Part shown: in pieces, positions 8,734 to 16,773 of the stretch
How positions within the stretch are numbered: position 1 is the stretch's first letter
How the letters are laid out: every line of letters starts with the position of its first letter
Assembly: GCF_003312875.1 (NCBI RefSeq)
Contig: NZ_CP015163.1
Coordinates: 9,057,444-9,121,443, forward strand
Source of the DNA: Amycolatopsis albispora
Lineage (GTDB): Bacteria > Actinomycetota > Actinomycetes > Mycobacteriales > Pseudonocardiaceae
DNA: 64,000 nt
Reading direction: 5' to 3'
Position numbers and translations under genes: made by a program
Notes under the pieces: model-generated
Seen by the model: only the letters and a program-made list of their open reading frames with translations
Database searches by the model: none
What the model was told of the DNA's origin: nothing

Positions 8734-9678
8734 GTGCTGCATCCGGTGGATCATGGATCGCGCGCGGACCGAGATCGGGCCAGGGCCGCCGGCCTGCTCG
8801 CCGGATACGCCGCCGATCGCCTGTTCGGGGACCCGCGCCGGGCCCATCCGGTGGCCTGGTTCGGCAACCTGGCCACGGCGGTGGAACGGCGGATCTGGGC
8901 GGATTCGCGCCCGCGTGGCGTGGTGCACCTGCTGGTGTGCACCACGGCGGCGGCCGGGCTCGGGGTGGTCGCCGAGCGTGCCGCCTCGGCTCCGCTGCGC
9001 TTCCTCGCCACGGCGACCGCGACCTGGGTCGTGCTCGGCGGACGTGGCCTGGCGGCCGAAGGCACCGCGATGGCGGAACTGGTCGAAGCCGGTGACCTGG
9101 ACGGCGCCCGCGCGCGGCTGTCCCACCTGTGCGGCCGTGACGCCGCCTCGCTCGACCTGGCCGAACTCACCCGCGCGGCCACCGAGTCCATTGCCGAGAA
9201 CACCTCCGACGCCGTGGTGGCGCCGCTGTTCTGGGGTGCGCTCGCCGGGATCCCGGGCCTGCTCGGCTACCGCGCGCTGAACACGCTGGACGCGATGGTC
9301 GGCCACCGGTCACCGCGGTACGAGCGCTTCGGCTGGGCGTCCGCCCGGGCCGACGACCTCGCGAACCTGGTCCCGTCGCGGGCCGCCGCGTTGTTCACCG
9401 CGGCCTGCGCGGGCCGTGACGCCCGGCGTGTGCTCCGGGTGTGGCGGCGTGACGCCGGAGTGCACCCGAGCCCGAACGCGGGTCAGGTGGAGGCCGCGTT
9501 CGCCGGTGCGCTCGGGGTCCGGCTCGGCGGTGTGAACCGTTATGGCGGCGCGGTGTCCGAACGCGGTCACCTCGGCGACGGCGACCCACCGCGCCCGGCC
9601 GACCTGCGCCGGGCGGTCCGGTTGTCGCTGGCGGTGGGCGCGCTGGCGGCGGTCGCGGCGGCGGTGGTCGGCCGATGA
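8734..9678 (+). CDS. cobD: Adenosylcobinamide-phosphate synthase (CobD/CbiB)
   Basis: A 314-residue integral membrane protein. GYAADRLFGDPRRAHPVAWFG at the N-terminus and ESIAENTSDAVVAPLFWGAL in the middle are strong family blocks. YRALNTLDAMVGH follows. It attaches the aminopropanol (phosphate) linker to adenosylcobyric acid. GTG start, likely leaderless. It overlaps cobQ by ATGA (9675-9678). Confidence 0.95.
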   Translation: MLHPVDHGSRADRDRARAAGLLAGYAADRLFGDPRRAHPVAWFGNLATAVERRIWADSRPRGVVHLLVCTTAAAGLGVVAERAASAPLRFLATATATWVVLGGRGLAAEGTAMAELVEAGDLDGARARLSHLCGRDAASLDLAELTRAATESIAENTSDAVVAPLFWGALAGIPGLLGYRALNTLDAMVGHRSPRYERFGWASARADDLANLVPSRAAALFTAACAGRDARRVLRVWRRDAGVHPSPNAGQVEAAFAGALGVRLGGVNRYGGAVSERGHLGDGDPPRPADLRRAVRLSLAVGALAAVAAAVVGR

Positions 9679-11144
9679 GCGGGCTGCTGGTCGCCGGGAC
9701 CACTTCGGACGCGGGCAAGAGCCTGGTCGCCGCCGCGCTCGGGCGCTGGCTGGCGCGCCGCGGCGTGCGGGTGGCGCCGTTCAAGGCGCAGAACATGTCC
9801 AACAACTCGATGGTCTGCGCGGACGGCGCGGAGATCGGCCGCGCGCAGTGGCTGCAGGCGCGGGCGTGCCGCGTCGAGCCGGAGGCCGCGATGAACCCGG
9901 TGCTGCTCAAGCCCGGCAGCGACCGCCGCAGCCACGTGATCGCGCTGGGCAAGCCGTTCGGCACGCTCGAAGCGGGGGAGTTCGCCACCGGCCGCACGGG
10001 TCTCGCGCAACTCGCCTTCGAGGCGCTGCGCGAGCTGCGGACGCGGTTCGACGTGGTCGTCTGCGAGGGCGCGGGCAGCCCGGCGGAGATCAATCTCCGC
10101 GCGGGCGACTACGTCAACATGGGGCTCGCGCGGGAAGCCAGGCTGCCGGTGCTGGTGGTCGGCGACATCGACCGCGGCGGGGTGTTCGCGGCCATGTACG
10201 GCACGCTGGCGCTGCTCGACCCCGAGGACCAGGAGCTGATCGCGGGCTGGGTGATCAACAAGTTCCGCGGCGACCCGGCGTTGCTCAAGCCGGGCCTGGA
10301 CATGCTGGAGGAACGGACCGGCCGCCCGTTCTACGGGGTGCTGCCGTGGCTGGACGGCGTGTGGATCGACTCGGAGGACGCGCTGGCCGACGCGGGCTGG
10401 CGTCGTGACCGCACGCGCGTGTCCGGCCGCCGTCCGCTGCGCGTGGCCGTGGTGCGCTTTCCGCGTGCCTCCAACGCGACCGACGTGGACGCGCTCGCCG
10501 CGGAACCGGGCGTGGAGGTCACCGTCACCGCCGATCCGGACGTGGTCGCGGGCGCGGACGTGGTGGTGCTGCCCGGCAGCCGGGCCACTGTGGACGACCT
10601 GCGCTGGCTGACCGAACGCGGCCTGGCCGACGTGGTCCGCGCGCGTGCCGCCGACGGCCGTCCGGTGCTCGGCATCTGCGGCGGGCACCAGATGCTCGCG
10701 CGCCGCATCACCGACGACGTGGAATCGGGCGCCGGTGCGGTCGACGGCCTGGGCCTGCTGCCGACGTCGGTGACGTTCGACGCGGAGAAGGTGCTCGCGC
10801 GGCCGCGTGGTGAATGGCGCGGGCACCCGGTCCAGGCCTACGAAATCCACCACGGCAAGGTCGTGCTGGAAGGCTCAGCCGAGCCGTTCCTCGACGGCTG
10901 GCGGCACGGTTCGGTCTGGGGCACCACCTGGCACGGCGCCTTCGACAACGACGGCTTCCGCCGCGCCTGGCTGTCGGCCGCCGCCGAGCAGGCGGGCACC
11001 ACCTGGGCGCCCGCCGCCGGCGCGAAGAGCTTTCCGTTGCTGCGGGAGGAAATGCTCGACCGGCTGGCGGACGCGGTCGAGGAGCACCTCGACACGCGCC
11101 GCCTGCTGGAACTCATCGAGCGAGGCGCGCCCGCCGGTCCGTGA
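9675..11144 (+). CDS. cobQ: Cobyric acid synthase
   Basis: A protein of 489 residues with full CobQ architecture. The N-terminal ATPase domain begins with the P-loop VAGTTSDAGKSLVAAAL and has FKAQNMSNNSMV. The C-terminal type 1 glutamine amidotransferase has its nucleophile Cys in LGICGGHQML and its His in YEIHHG. It amidates side chains b, d, e and g of adenosylcobyrinic diamide. Its last 32 bp overlap the convergent cbtA gene. Confidence 0.95.
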   Translation: MSGLLVAGTTSDAGKSLVAAALGRWLARRGVRVAPFKAQNMSNNSMVCADGAEIGRAQWLQARACRVEPEAAMNPVLLKPGSDRRSHVIALGKPFGTLEAGEFATGRTGLAQLAFEALRELRTRFDVVVCEGAGSPAEINLRAGDYVNMGLAREARLPVLVVGDIDRGGVFAAMYGTLALLDPEDQELIAGWVINKFRGDPALLKPGLDMLEERTGRPFYGVLPWLDGVWIDSEDALADAGWRRDRTRVSGRRPLRVAVVRFPRASNATDVDALAAEPGVEVTVTADPDVVAGADVVVLPGSRATVDDLRWLTERGLADVVRARAADGRPVLGICGGHQMLARRITDDVESGAGAVDGLGLLPTSVTFDAEKVLARPRGEWRGHPVQAYEIHHGKVVLEGSAEPFLDGWRHGSVWGTTWHGAFDNDGFRRAWLSAAAEQAGTTWAPAAGAKSFPLLREEMLDRLADAVEEHLDTRRLLELIERGAPAGP

Positions 11145-11859
11145 GCACCCGTTCGGCCAGTGCGCCGAAGATCAGGCCGAGCGCGACCCACAGCACCAGC
11201 TGCGTGCCGAGCGAGGCGATCCGGAACGTCCACAGCGTCGAACCCGGGAAACCGTCGGGCACTTCGTCGATCGACGGCATCAGCGCCGCCGTCACCGAAA
11301 CCAGCACCAGGTAGGCACCCGCGCCGGCGAGCCCGCCGTTCCACCCGCCGACCCGGCGCCCGAGCATCGCCGCGCTGATCGCAAAAGCCAGTGACAGCGC
11401 GACAAAACCGAAGTACAACGCGGTCCGGTCACCGATCGTTTCGCCCTGCCCGACCGCGGGCGGGTTCGCCGGGTACTTCAGGAACGGCACGCCGACCACC
11501 ACGATGAACGCGGTCACCGCGAGCAGCGCGGACAACACACGCGGCCGCAACGAACCCAGGCGGCCGTAGCAGAACGCGAAGGCGAGCGCAAAGAGCCCGC
11601 CGCCGGCGACGGCATACGCGCCGACGCCGACCAGCAACCCGAGCGTGCTCTGCACGTCCCGGCTGACCAGTTCCTCCTCTTCGCCGTGCGCGTGCCCACC
11701 GGCTTCCGCTGGCGAATGCGCGTGCGCGGCAGTGCCCGATTCCTCGATGCCGATGGCGGCGTCGATCGGCGGTTCACCGGCGAAGAAGGCAAAAACGGCC
11801 GCAAGCACACCGGCGGCCAGGCCCGCGAGCAAGCCGCGGACCAGCAAGGTCCTCATCAT
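11113..11859 (-). CDS. cbtA: CbtA family cobalt transporter subunit
   Basis: About 248 residues with five or so hydrophobic segments. A His/acidic-rich periplasmic loop near residues 40-65 contains HAHSPAEAGGHAHGEEEE, a likely metal ligand patch. The start is taken at the first of two adjacent ATGs (11859 and 11856), 10 bp after cbtB. CbtA/CbtB are predicted B12-regulated cobalt importers. The riboswitch upstream of cbtB should control both. The frame is open further upstream, but that extension overlaps cbtB and is not family-like. Confidence 0.88.
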   Translation of the reverse strand: MMRTLLVRGLLAGLAAGVLAAVFAFFAGEPPIDAAIGIEESGTAAHAHSPAEAGGHAHGEEEELVSRDVQSTLGLLVGVGAYAVAGGGLFALAFAFCYGRLGSLRPRVLSALLAVTAFIVVVGVPFLKYPANPPAVGQGETIGDRTALYFGFVALSLAFAISAAMLGRRVGGWNGGLAGAGAYLVLVSVTAALMPSIDEVPDGFPGSTLWTFRIASLGTQLVLWVALGLIFGALAERVLTDRRARLAR

Positions 11860-11869
11860 TTCGCCGCGC

Positions 11870-12082
11870 TCAGTGGCAGGGGAAGGCGAGCAGGTGACGG
11901 CCGTCGTGCACGAACTCGTGCACGTAACCGTTGGAGAACAGGGCGAGCGCGCCCTGTTCGGTGCTGACGAAGTAGAGCACCACCAGCGCCAGCACTCCGA
12001 CAAAAACGGCCCACGGCAGGATTTCGCGGATCGGGATGCGGAGTTCGGGCGTCGAGGGCAGGGGAACCGCTGCTTGCGTCAC
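11870..12082 (-). CDS. cbtB: CbtB family cobalt transporter subunit
   Basis: A protein of 70 residues with one transmembrane helix (PWAVFVGVLALVVLYFVS). A C-terminal histidine-containing tail (NGYVHEFVHDGRHLLAFPCH) is the hallmark of CbtB and probably binds Co2+. GTG start with a near-perfect AAGGAGGT ribosome binding site (complement of 12089-12096) 6 bases away. It is first in the cbtB-cbtA operon directly below the cobalamin riboswitch. Confidence 0.92.
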   Translation of the reverse strand: MTQAAVPLPSTPELRIPIREILPWAVFVGVLALVVLYFVSTEQGALALFSNGYVHEFVHDGRHLLAFPCH

Positions 12083-12110
12083 GGGGGAACCTCCTTGGGC
12101 TTTCGCGGCC

Positions 12111-12215
12111 CGGTCGGTGTTCGCGACGGCGGCGGGTCTGACTCCCGTTGGCGGTTACAGTGGCGCGACCGTGCGGATTTTCACCGGCTTCCGGCCACCG
12201 TCGCATGGCCGACCG
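12111..12215 (-). promoter_or_regulatory. Cobalamin riboswitch upstream of cbtBA
   Basis: Read on the minus strand, the leader has the classical AdoCbl aptamer core in order: GCCGGTGAAAATCCGCACGG, then GCGCCACTGTAACC (B12 box, complement of about 12151-12166), then GGGAGTCAGACC. The closing stem P1 pairs CGGTCGG (12209-12215) with CCGACCG (12111-12117). A small GGGC/GCCC hairpin follows just before the strong cbtB ribosome binding site. Control of translation or of early termination cannot be told apart by eye. B12 should switch cobalt import off. Confidence 0.93.
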
Positions 12216-12231
12216 AGCGTAAGGAGGCCGC

Positions 12232-13122
12232 TCAAGCCGTGTCAATCCGGCGATCGGTTTCGGCGCGATCGGCGGTGCGCACGATGCCGTTGACCAACCG
12301 CGGCCACAGCTCCGGCGGGGTGTCGTGGCCCATTCCCGGCACGATGTCCAGCTCCGCGCCGGGAATGGCGCGCGCGGTGGCCCGGCCGCCCGACGGGTTC
12401 ACCAGCGGATCCGCCGCGCCGTGCACCACCAGTGCCGGGATGCGGAGCTTGCGCAGTCCGGCGGTGCGGTCCGGCGCCGCCATGATCGCGCCGAGGTGCC
12501 GCAGCGTGCCCGCCGGATTCGTGCCGCGGTCGTAGGTGGTCGCCGCCCGCGCCCGCAGCCGGGCTTCCTCGGCGGGGTAACCGGGCGAGCCGATCACGCG
12601 GAAGGTCCGGATCATCTGCTCGATGTAGGACTCGCGGTCCTTCGCGGCCGGTTGCAGCAGCGCCTTCATTGCGCGCGGGCTGGGCAGGCCGACCAGCTTG
12701 CTGCCGGTGGTGGACATGATCGAGGTGAGCGAGAGCACCCGCGACGGGTGCCGGATGGCCAGTTCCTGCGCGATCATGCCGCCCATCGACACCCCGGCCA
12801 CGTGGGCCGCCGGGATCTCCAGCGCCGACAGCAGCGCCGCGGCGTCGTCGGCGAGATCGGTCAGCCGGTACGGGGACCGCCGCAGCACCAGCGCGGGCAG
12901 CAGGCCGACACGCCCGTGCATCGAGGTCGACCGGCCGGTGTCGCGGTTGTCGTACCGGATCACGCGGAAGCCGCGCCCGGCAAGCTGCTCGCAGAACTCC
13001 TCGTCCCACCAGGTCATCGGCCCGCCGAGACCCATGATCAGCAGCAGCGGCCGCGCGTCCGGCTCGCCGAAGACCTCGTAGCAGAGCTCGATCCCGTTCA
13101 CCGCGACCGTGTGCTCGTTCAT
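12232..13122 (-). CDS. Alpha/beta-fold hydrolase
   Basis: A protein of 296 residues starting at ATG 13122, which overlaps the stop of the WS/DGAT gene as ATGA. The oxyanion loop is in LLLIMGLGGPMTWWD, the nucleophile Ser112 in GVSMGGM, the Asp in ALVVHGAADPLV and the His in PGMGHDTP. The substrate cannot be read from sequence. Pairing with a wax ester/triacylglycerol synthase suggests an esterase or lipase acting on related lipids. A much longer open frame that runs through the next two genes is a coding shadow. Confidence 0.88.
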   Translation of the reverse strand: MNEHTVAVNGIELCYEVFGEPDARPLLLIMGLGGPMTWWDEEFCEQLAGRGFRVIRYDNRDTGRSTSMHGRVGLLPALVLRRSPYRLTDLADDAAALLSALEIPAAHVAGVSMGGMIAQELAIRHPSRVLSLTSIMSTTGSKLVGLPSPRAMKALLQPAAKDRESYIEQMIRTFRVIGSPGYPAEEARLRARAATTYDRGTNPAGTLRHLGAIMAAPDRTAGLRKLRIPALVVHGAADPLVNPSGGRATARAIPGAELDIVPGMGHDTPPELWPRLVNGIVRTADRAETDRRIDTA

Positions 13123-14591
13123 CCGGCTCCCTTCTCGTCGGCCAGCTTGCCCAGCTCGTCCAGCCCGTCGCGCAGGTGGTCGATCAGGTTCCAGACGTCC
13201 GGCACCAGCTCCCGGCAGACCACGATGCCGAAGTCCAGCTTGCCGTCGTAGCTCATGACGGTGATGTTGAGCCCGCCACTCGCGTCGGTGATGGCGGAGA
13301 CCGGGTAGTGCCCGAGCAGCTTCGCGCCCGCAGTGTAGAGCGGCATCTGCACGCCCGGCACGTTCGACACGACGAGGTTCACCAGCGGCGACGTGGCCCC
13401 GGCGAACTTCATCAGCGCCCGCGCGGACAGCGCGCCGAGCGCGGCGGGCAGCATGGCGCTGAAGTCCACCAGCCACGACGCGGGCAGCGGCCGGTAGCGC
13501 TGCTTGGCCACGGCCATCGCGGACACCACCTCGTCCAGGCGGGCACGCGGGTCGGCGATGTGCACCGGCAGCGGCGCCACCAGCACCGAGATCTGGTTGC
13601 CCGCCGAGCCTGCCTGCTCCGGGGTGCGCACGGACAGCGGCACCAGCGTGACCAGCGGGGTGGCCGGGATCGCCTGGTGCTCGGCCAGCCAGCGGTGCAG
13701 GGCCGACGCGCACAACGCCATCACCACGTCGTTCACCGTGTACCCGAAGGCGTTCTTGATCCGCTTGACCTCGTCGAGCGGGAGCGAGCCGTAGGCGAAC
13801 CGGCGGTGCTGGGTAATCGGCCCGTTGAACGGGGTGTGCGGCGGGACCAGCCGCGGCCGCTCGGCTTCGTGGCGGCCGGGGCCGAGCCTGGCCGCCCTGG
13901 CCAGCTTGCCGGTGGCCTTCGCCAGGGTGGCGGCGCCCGGAATCCTCGCCACACCGGGGAGTTCGTCCAGGTGCGGCAGCATTTTCGGCACGGAGAGCGC
14001 GATCTTCACCGGTTGCAGTGCGAGCCTGCGGGCCGCGGTGGCCAGCAGGGATAGCCTCGGCGGCGGGCCTTCGACCTGCCTGCTGCCGGGCGGGTCGACG
14101 TGCCTCGGCTCGGGGGTGAGGTCCATCAGGACGCCGAGCAGTTCGGCGCCGGACACGCCATCGATGGCCGCGTGGTGGACCTTGGTGTAGAGCGCCACGC
14201 GGCCGTGTTCGAGGCCCTGGATGAGGTAGGCCTCCCAGAGCGGGCGCCGCCGGTCCAGCGGGCGGGCGGCGATCCTGGCCACCTGCTCGGCGAGCTGCTG
14301 CTCGTTGCCCGGGGCGGGCAGCGCGATCTCGCGGACGTGGTACTCGAGGTCGAAGTCGGCGTCTTCGACCCAGTACGGGTGGTCCAGGTTCAGCGGCACC
14401 TCCAGCAGCCGCCAGTGCAGCGGGCCCGCCAGGTGCAGGCGCTTGGCGATCAGGGCGCGGATGTCCTCGACGGTGAGCAGGCCGCCGGGCGCGGTGGACG
14501 GATCGAGCACGGACAGGCCACCGACGTGCCCGGTGGTGGTGGCGGATTCGGCGTTCAGGAACTGGACGTCGAGCGCGCTCAGCTGACGCAT
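13119..14591 (-). CDS. Wax ester synthase/diacylglycerol acyltransferase (WS/DGAT)
   Basis: A protein of 490 residues from ATG 14591, with GAGGAGG in front. It opens with RQLSALDVQFLNAES, and the acyltransferase active-site motif HHAAIDG is at residues 139-145 (His139, His140, Asp144). NLVVSNVPGV and ITDASGGLNITVMSYDGKLDFG in the C-terminal domain are also typical. The family makes wax esters or storage triacylglycerol from acyl-CoA. First gene of a two-gene operon with the hydrolase. The 49-bp gap to folP holds divergent promoters. Confidence 0.93.
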   Translation of the reverse strand: MRQLSALDVQFLNAESATTTGHVGGLSVLDPSTAPGGLLTVEDIRALIAKRLHLAGPLHWRLLEVPLNLDHPYWVEDADFDLEYHVREIALPAPGNEQQLAEQVARIAARPLDRRRPLWEAYLIQGLEHGRVALYTKVHHAAIDGVSGAELLGVLMDLTPEPRHVDPPGSRQVEGPPPRLSLLATAARRLALQPVKIALSVPKMLPHLDELPGVARIPGAATLAKATGKLARAARLGPGRHEAERPRLVPPHTPFNGPITQHRRFAYGSLPLDEVKRIKNAFGYTVNDVVMALCASALHRWLAEHQAIPATPLVTLVPLSVRTPEQAGSAGNQISVLVAPLPVHIADPRARLDEVVSAMAVAKQRYRPLPASWLVDFSAMLPAALGALSARALMKFAGATSPLVNLVVSNVPGVQMPLYTAGAKLLGHYPVSAITDASGGLNITVMSYDGKLDFGIVVCRELVPDVWNLIDHLRDGLDELGKLADEKGAG

Positions 14592-14640
14592 CCGGGCCTC
14601 CTCGGTAGCTGCCTCGGCACTGTCTGGAATCGTATCCCGC

Positions 14641-15534
14641 GTGACTGCCGACGAGGGAACTCGCGAGCCCGCCGGACTGTGCTTCCGCGGCCGCCGGATC
14701 GTCTCCGACCGCGCGCTGGTGATGGCGATCGTCAACCGCACACCCGACTCGTTCTACGACCGTGGCGCCACCTTCACCGACGAGAAGGCACTGGCCGCCG
14801 TCGACCGCGCGGTGGCCGAGGGCGCGGACCTGGTGGACATCGGCGGGGTGAAGGCCGGGCCCGGTGAGGAAGTGACCGTGGCGGAGGAGATCCGCCGGGT
14901 GGTACCGCTGGTGGCGGCGGTCCGCGAGCGGCACCCGGACCTGGTGATCAGTGTCGACACCTGGCGCGCGGAGGTCGGCCGGGCGGCCTGCGAGGAGGGC
15001 GCCGACCTGCTGAACGACACCTGGGCGGGTGCCGACCCGGGGCTGGTCGAGGTGGCGGCGGAGTTCGGCACCGGATACGTGTGCTCGCACACTGGGAACG
15101 CGGTACCGCGCACACGCCCGTTCCGCGTGCGGTACCCGGACGTGGTCGCCGAGGTGATCGAGGAAACGACCCTGCGCGCCGAGGCGGCGGTGGTGCTGGG
15201 GGTGCCGCGTGCCGGGATCCTGATCGACCCGACGCACGACTTCGGCAAGAACACCTGGCACAGCCTGGCTTTGCTGCGTTACGCGGATCGGCTGGCGGCG
15301 ACCGGGTGGCCGGTGCTGATGGCACTGTCCAACAAGGACTTCGTCGGGGAGACCCTGGGCGTGGAACTGGAGGAACGAGTCGACGGCACCCTGGCGGCAA
15401 CCGCACTGGCGGCAGCGGACGGGGCACGCGTCTTCCGGGCCCACGAGGTGCGGCGAACGCGGCAGGTGCTGGAAATGGTCGCCTCTATCAAGGGAAACCG
15501 CCCACCTTCACGCGCGATCCGAGGACTGGCCTGA
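14641..15534 (+). CDS. Dihydropteroate synthase-like protein, FolP2 group
   Basis: A 297-residue TIM-barrel protein beginning at GTG. MAIVNRTPDSFYDRG corresponds to the pterin/pyrophosphate loop, and SVDTWRAEVG, GADLLNDTWAG and LIDPTHDFGKNTWHSL are DHPS blocks. As recalled, the sequence resembles mycobacterial FolP2 (Rv1207) far more than the canonical folP1: VDIGGVKAGPG, MALSNKDFVGETLGV and the C-terminal RPPSRAIRGLA are shared. FolP2 has been reported not to replace DHPS in folate synthesis, so the true role here is uncertain. Standalone gene. Confidence 0.85.
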   Translation: MTADEGTREPAGLCFRGRRIVSDRALVMAIVNRTPDSFYDRGATFTDEKALAAVDRAVAEGADLVDIGGVKAGPGEEVTVAEEIRRVVPLVAAVRERHPDLVISVDTWRAEVGRAACEEGADLLNDTWAGADPGLVEVAAEFGTGYVCSHTGNAVPRTRPFRVRYPDVVAEVIEETTLRAEAAVVLGVPRAGILIDPTHDFGKNTWHSLALLRYADRLAATGWPVLMALSNKDFVGETLGVELEERVDGTLAATALAAADGARVFRAHEVRRTRQVLEMVASIKGNRPPSRAIRGLA

Positions 15535-15601
15535 CCCGCCATCGTCACTCTCCGTGCCTCCGGAATGTTCCCCCGTTCGTGGAGCCCGTTTTAGCGGATG
15601 T

Positions 15602-15622
15602 CGAACAAGTGTTCGGTAGCGT
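15602..15622 (+). promoter_or_regulatory. SOS box (LexA site) and -10 element
   Basis: CGAACAAGTGTTCG (15602-15615) matches the Gram-positive/actinobacterial LexA consensus CGAACRNNYGTTYG at every position. TAGCGT (15617-15622) follows one base later as a -10, and the ATG of the DUF222 gene comes 6 bases after that. LexA bound here would cover the core promoter. Confidence 0.8.
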
Positions 15623-15628
15623 GGAGGT

Positions 15629-16771
15629 ATGGAAACAAACATTGAGGAGATCCTCCTCGCGCTGAAATCCACCGCTGCCGAGATGGCCCGCCTCGAGGGG
15701 CGGCTGCTACGGCAGGTGGTCTCGTTCACCCGTGCGTCGAAGGTCCGGCGTGGAGTGGCCGAGGAACTGGCGTTGGCGCTGTGCCTGACAAAATCCAAGG
15801 CACACGCGCTGGTCGGGCGAGCCGAAGGCTTGGCCGACCGGTTTCCCCAGGTGTTGCGCCTGGTGGAGGAAGGGCACGTGCCGTTGGCTTCGGCGGTGGC
15901 GGTCAACGATGCCGCCGCCTGGCTCGACGCCGGGAAAGCAGTGGTGGTCGATCGGGTGATGGCGGGCAGATTGATGGGCAAGAACCCGACACAGGCCCGC
16001 CGGTCGACAAACGCGGCGGTGGCGCGTGCTGATCCCGAGGGTTTCGAGGAACGTGCCAGACGGCAATGTGAAGCACGCCGGTTCCGTCTCCGCCATGGCG
16101 TGGCCGGGGTGGCTGGTCTGTCACTGGACAACGCACCGGTGGACAGGGCCACCGCGGCGTATGTCTGCGTGGATCGCCTCGCCCGCCGGCTGAAAACGGG
16201 CGACGAGACCCGCACGCTGGATCAGCTCCGCGCGGATGTGGCGATGGATATGTTGGTGGGCAAGCAGTTCGGCGGTGAAGTGAAGGCACACGTCTACCTG
16301 TATCTGGATGCGCTGACCTACGCAGGCTTGCGTGACCGCCCGGCCGAGCTGGCCGGGCACGGGGTCATTCCGGCGTCGCTGGCGCGGGACATCGCGGCCG
16401 GGCCGAAGACAGTGTTCCAGCGGATCATCACCGATCCCGGCACCGGCCAAGTGGTGGAGCTGGGGCGGCGGCGGTACCGGCCCAAGGCCGGGCTGGCCGA
16501 GCTGGTGCGGGTGCGTGATCGGGAATGCCGTCATCCCGGGTGTACGCGGCCCGCGCAGTTCGCCGACCTCGACCACTGCGACAGCAGGGGCCGGGGTTGG
16601 AAGAAAGGATGCCGGACGGGGCCGTCGACGCTGGTCGGGTTGTGCCGGGCGGATCACCGGCTTCGAGACGTTCCCGGCTGGGAGCACAAGGTCACGCCGG
16701 ACGGCACGTTGGCGATCACCACACCCGCCAAGCAGACCTACCGCAGTCGGCCCGAGCCGTTGGGGAGGTGA
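15629..16771 (+). CDS. DUF222/13E12-repeat family HNH endonuclease
   Basis: A protein of 380 residues. The N-terminal two thirds are the helical DUF222 region (LALALCLTKSKAHALVGRA). The C-terminus is an HNH nuclease: RDRECRHPGCTRP, then DLDHCDSRGRGW, then LVGLCRADHRLRD, with paired Cys and the metal-site His residues in place. The gene appears leaderless and sits on a perfect SOS box. Members of the mycobacterial 13E12 family are known LexA-regulated genes of unclear function. Such genes occur in many copies and are often mobile, but no ends or target repeats are seen here. Confidence 0.92.
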   Translation: METNIEEILLALKSTAAEMARLEGRLLRQVVSFTRASKVRRGVAEELALALCLTKSKAHALVGRAEGLADRFPQVLRLVEEGHVPLASAVAVNDAAAWLDAGKAVVVDRVMAGRLMGKNPTQARRSTNAAVARADPEGFEERARRQCEARRFRLRHGVAGVAGLSLDNAPVDRATAAYVCVDRLARRLKTGDETRTLDQLRADVAMDMLVGKQFGGEVKAHVYLYLDALTYAGLRDRPAELAGHGVIPASLARDIAAGPKTVFQRIITDPGTGQVVELGRRRYRPKAGLAELVRVRDRECRHPGCTRPAQFADLDHCDSRGRGWKKGCRTGPSTLVGLCRADHRLRDVPGWEHKVTPDGTLAITTPAKQTYRSRPEPLGR

Positions 16772-16773
16772 GG

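Noticed and set aside
12232..15444. A single minus-strand open frame of 1070 residues
   Set aside because: Only its last 296 residues (from ATG 13122) are family-like. The rest is antisense or out of frame to WS/DGAT and folP, with low-complexity Arg/Ala/Pro composition.
15535..16771. DUF222-HNH gene as part of a mobile element
   Set aside because: No inverted repeats, target duplication, integrase or composition shift around it.
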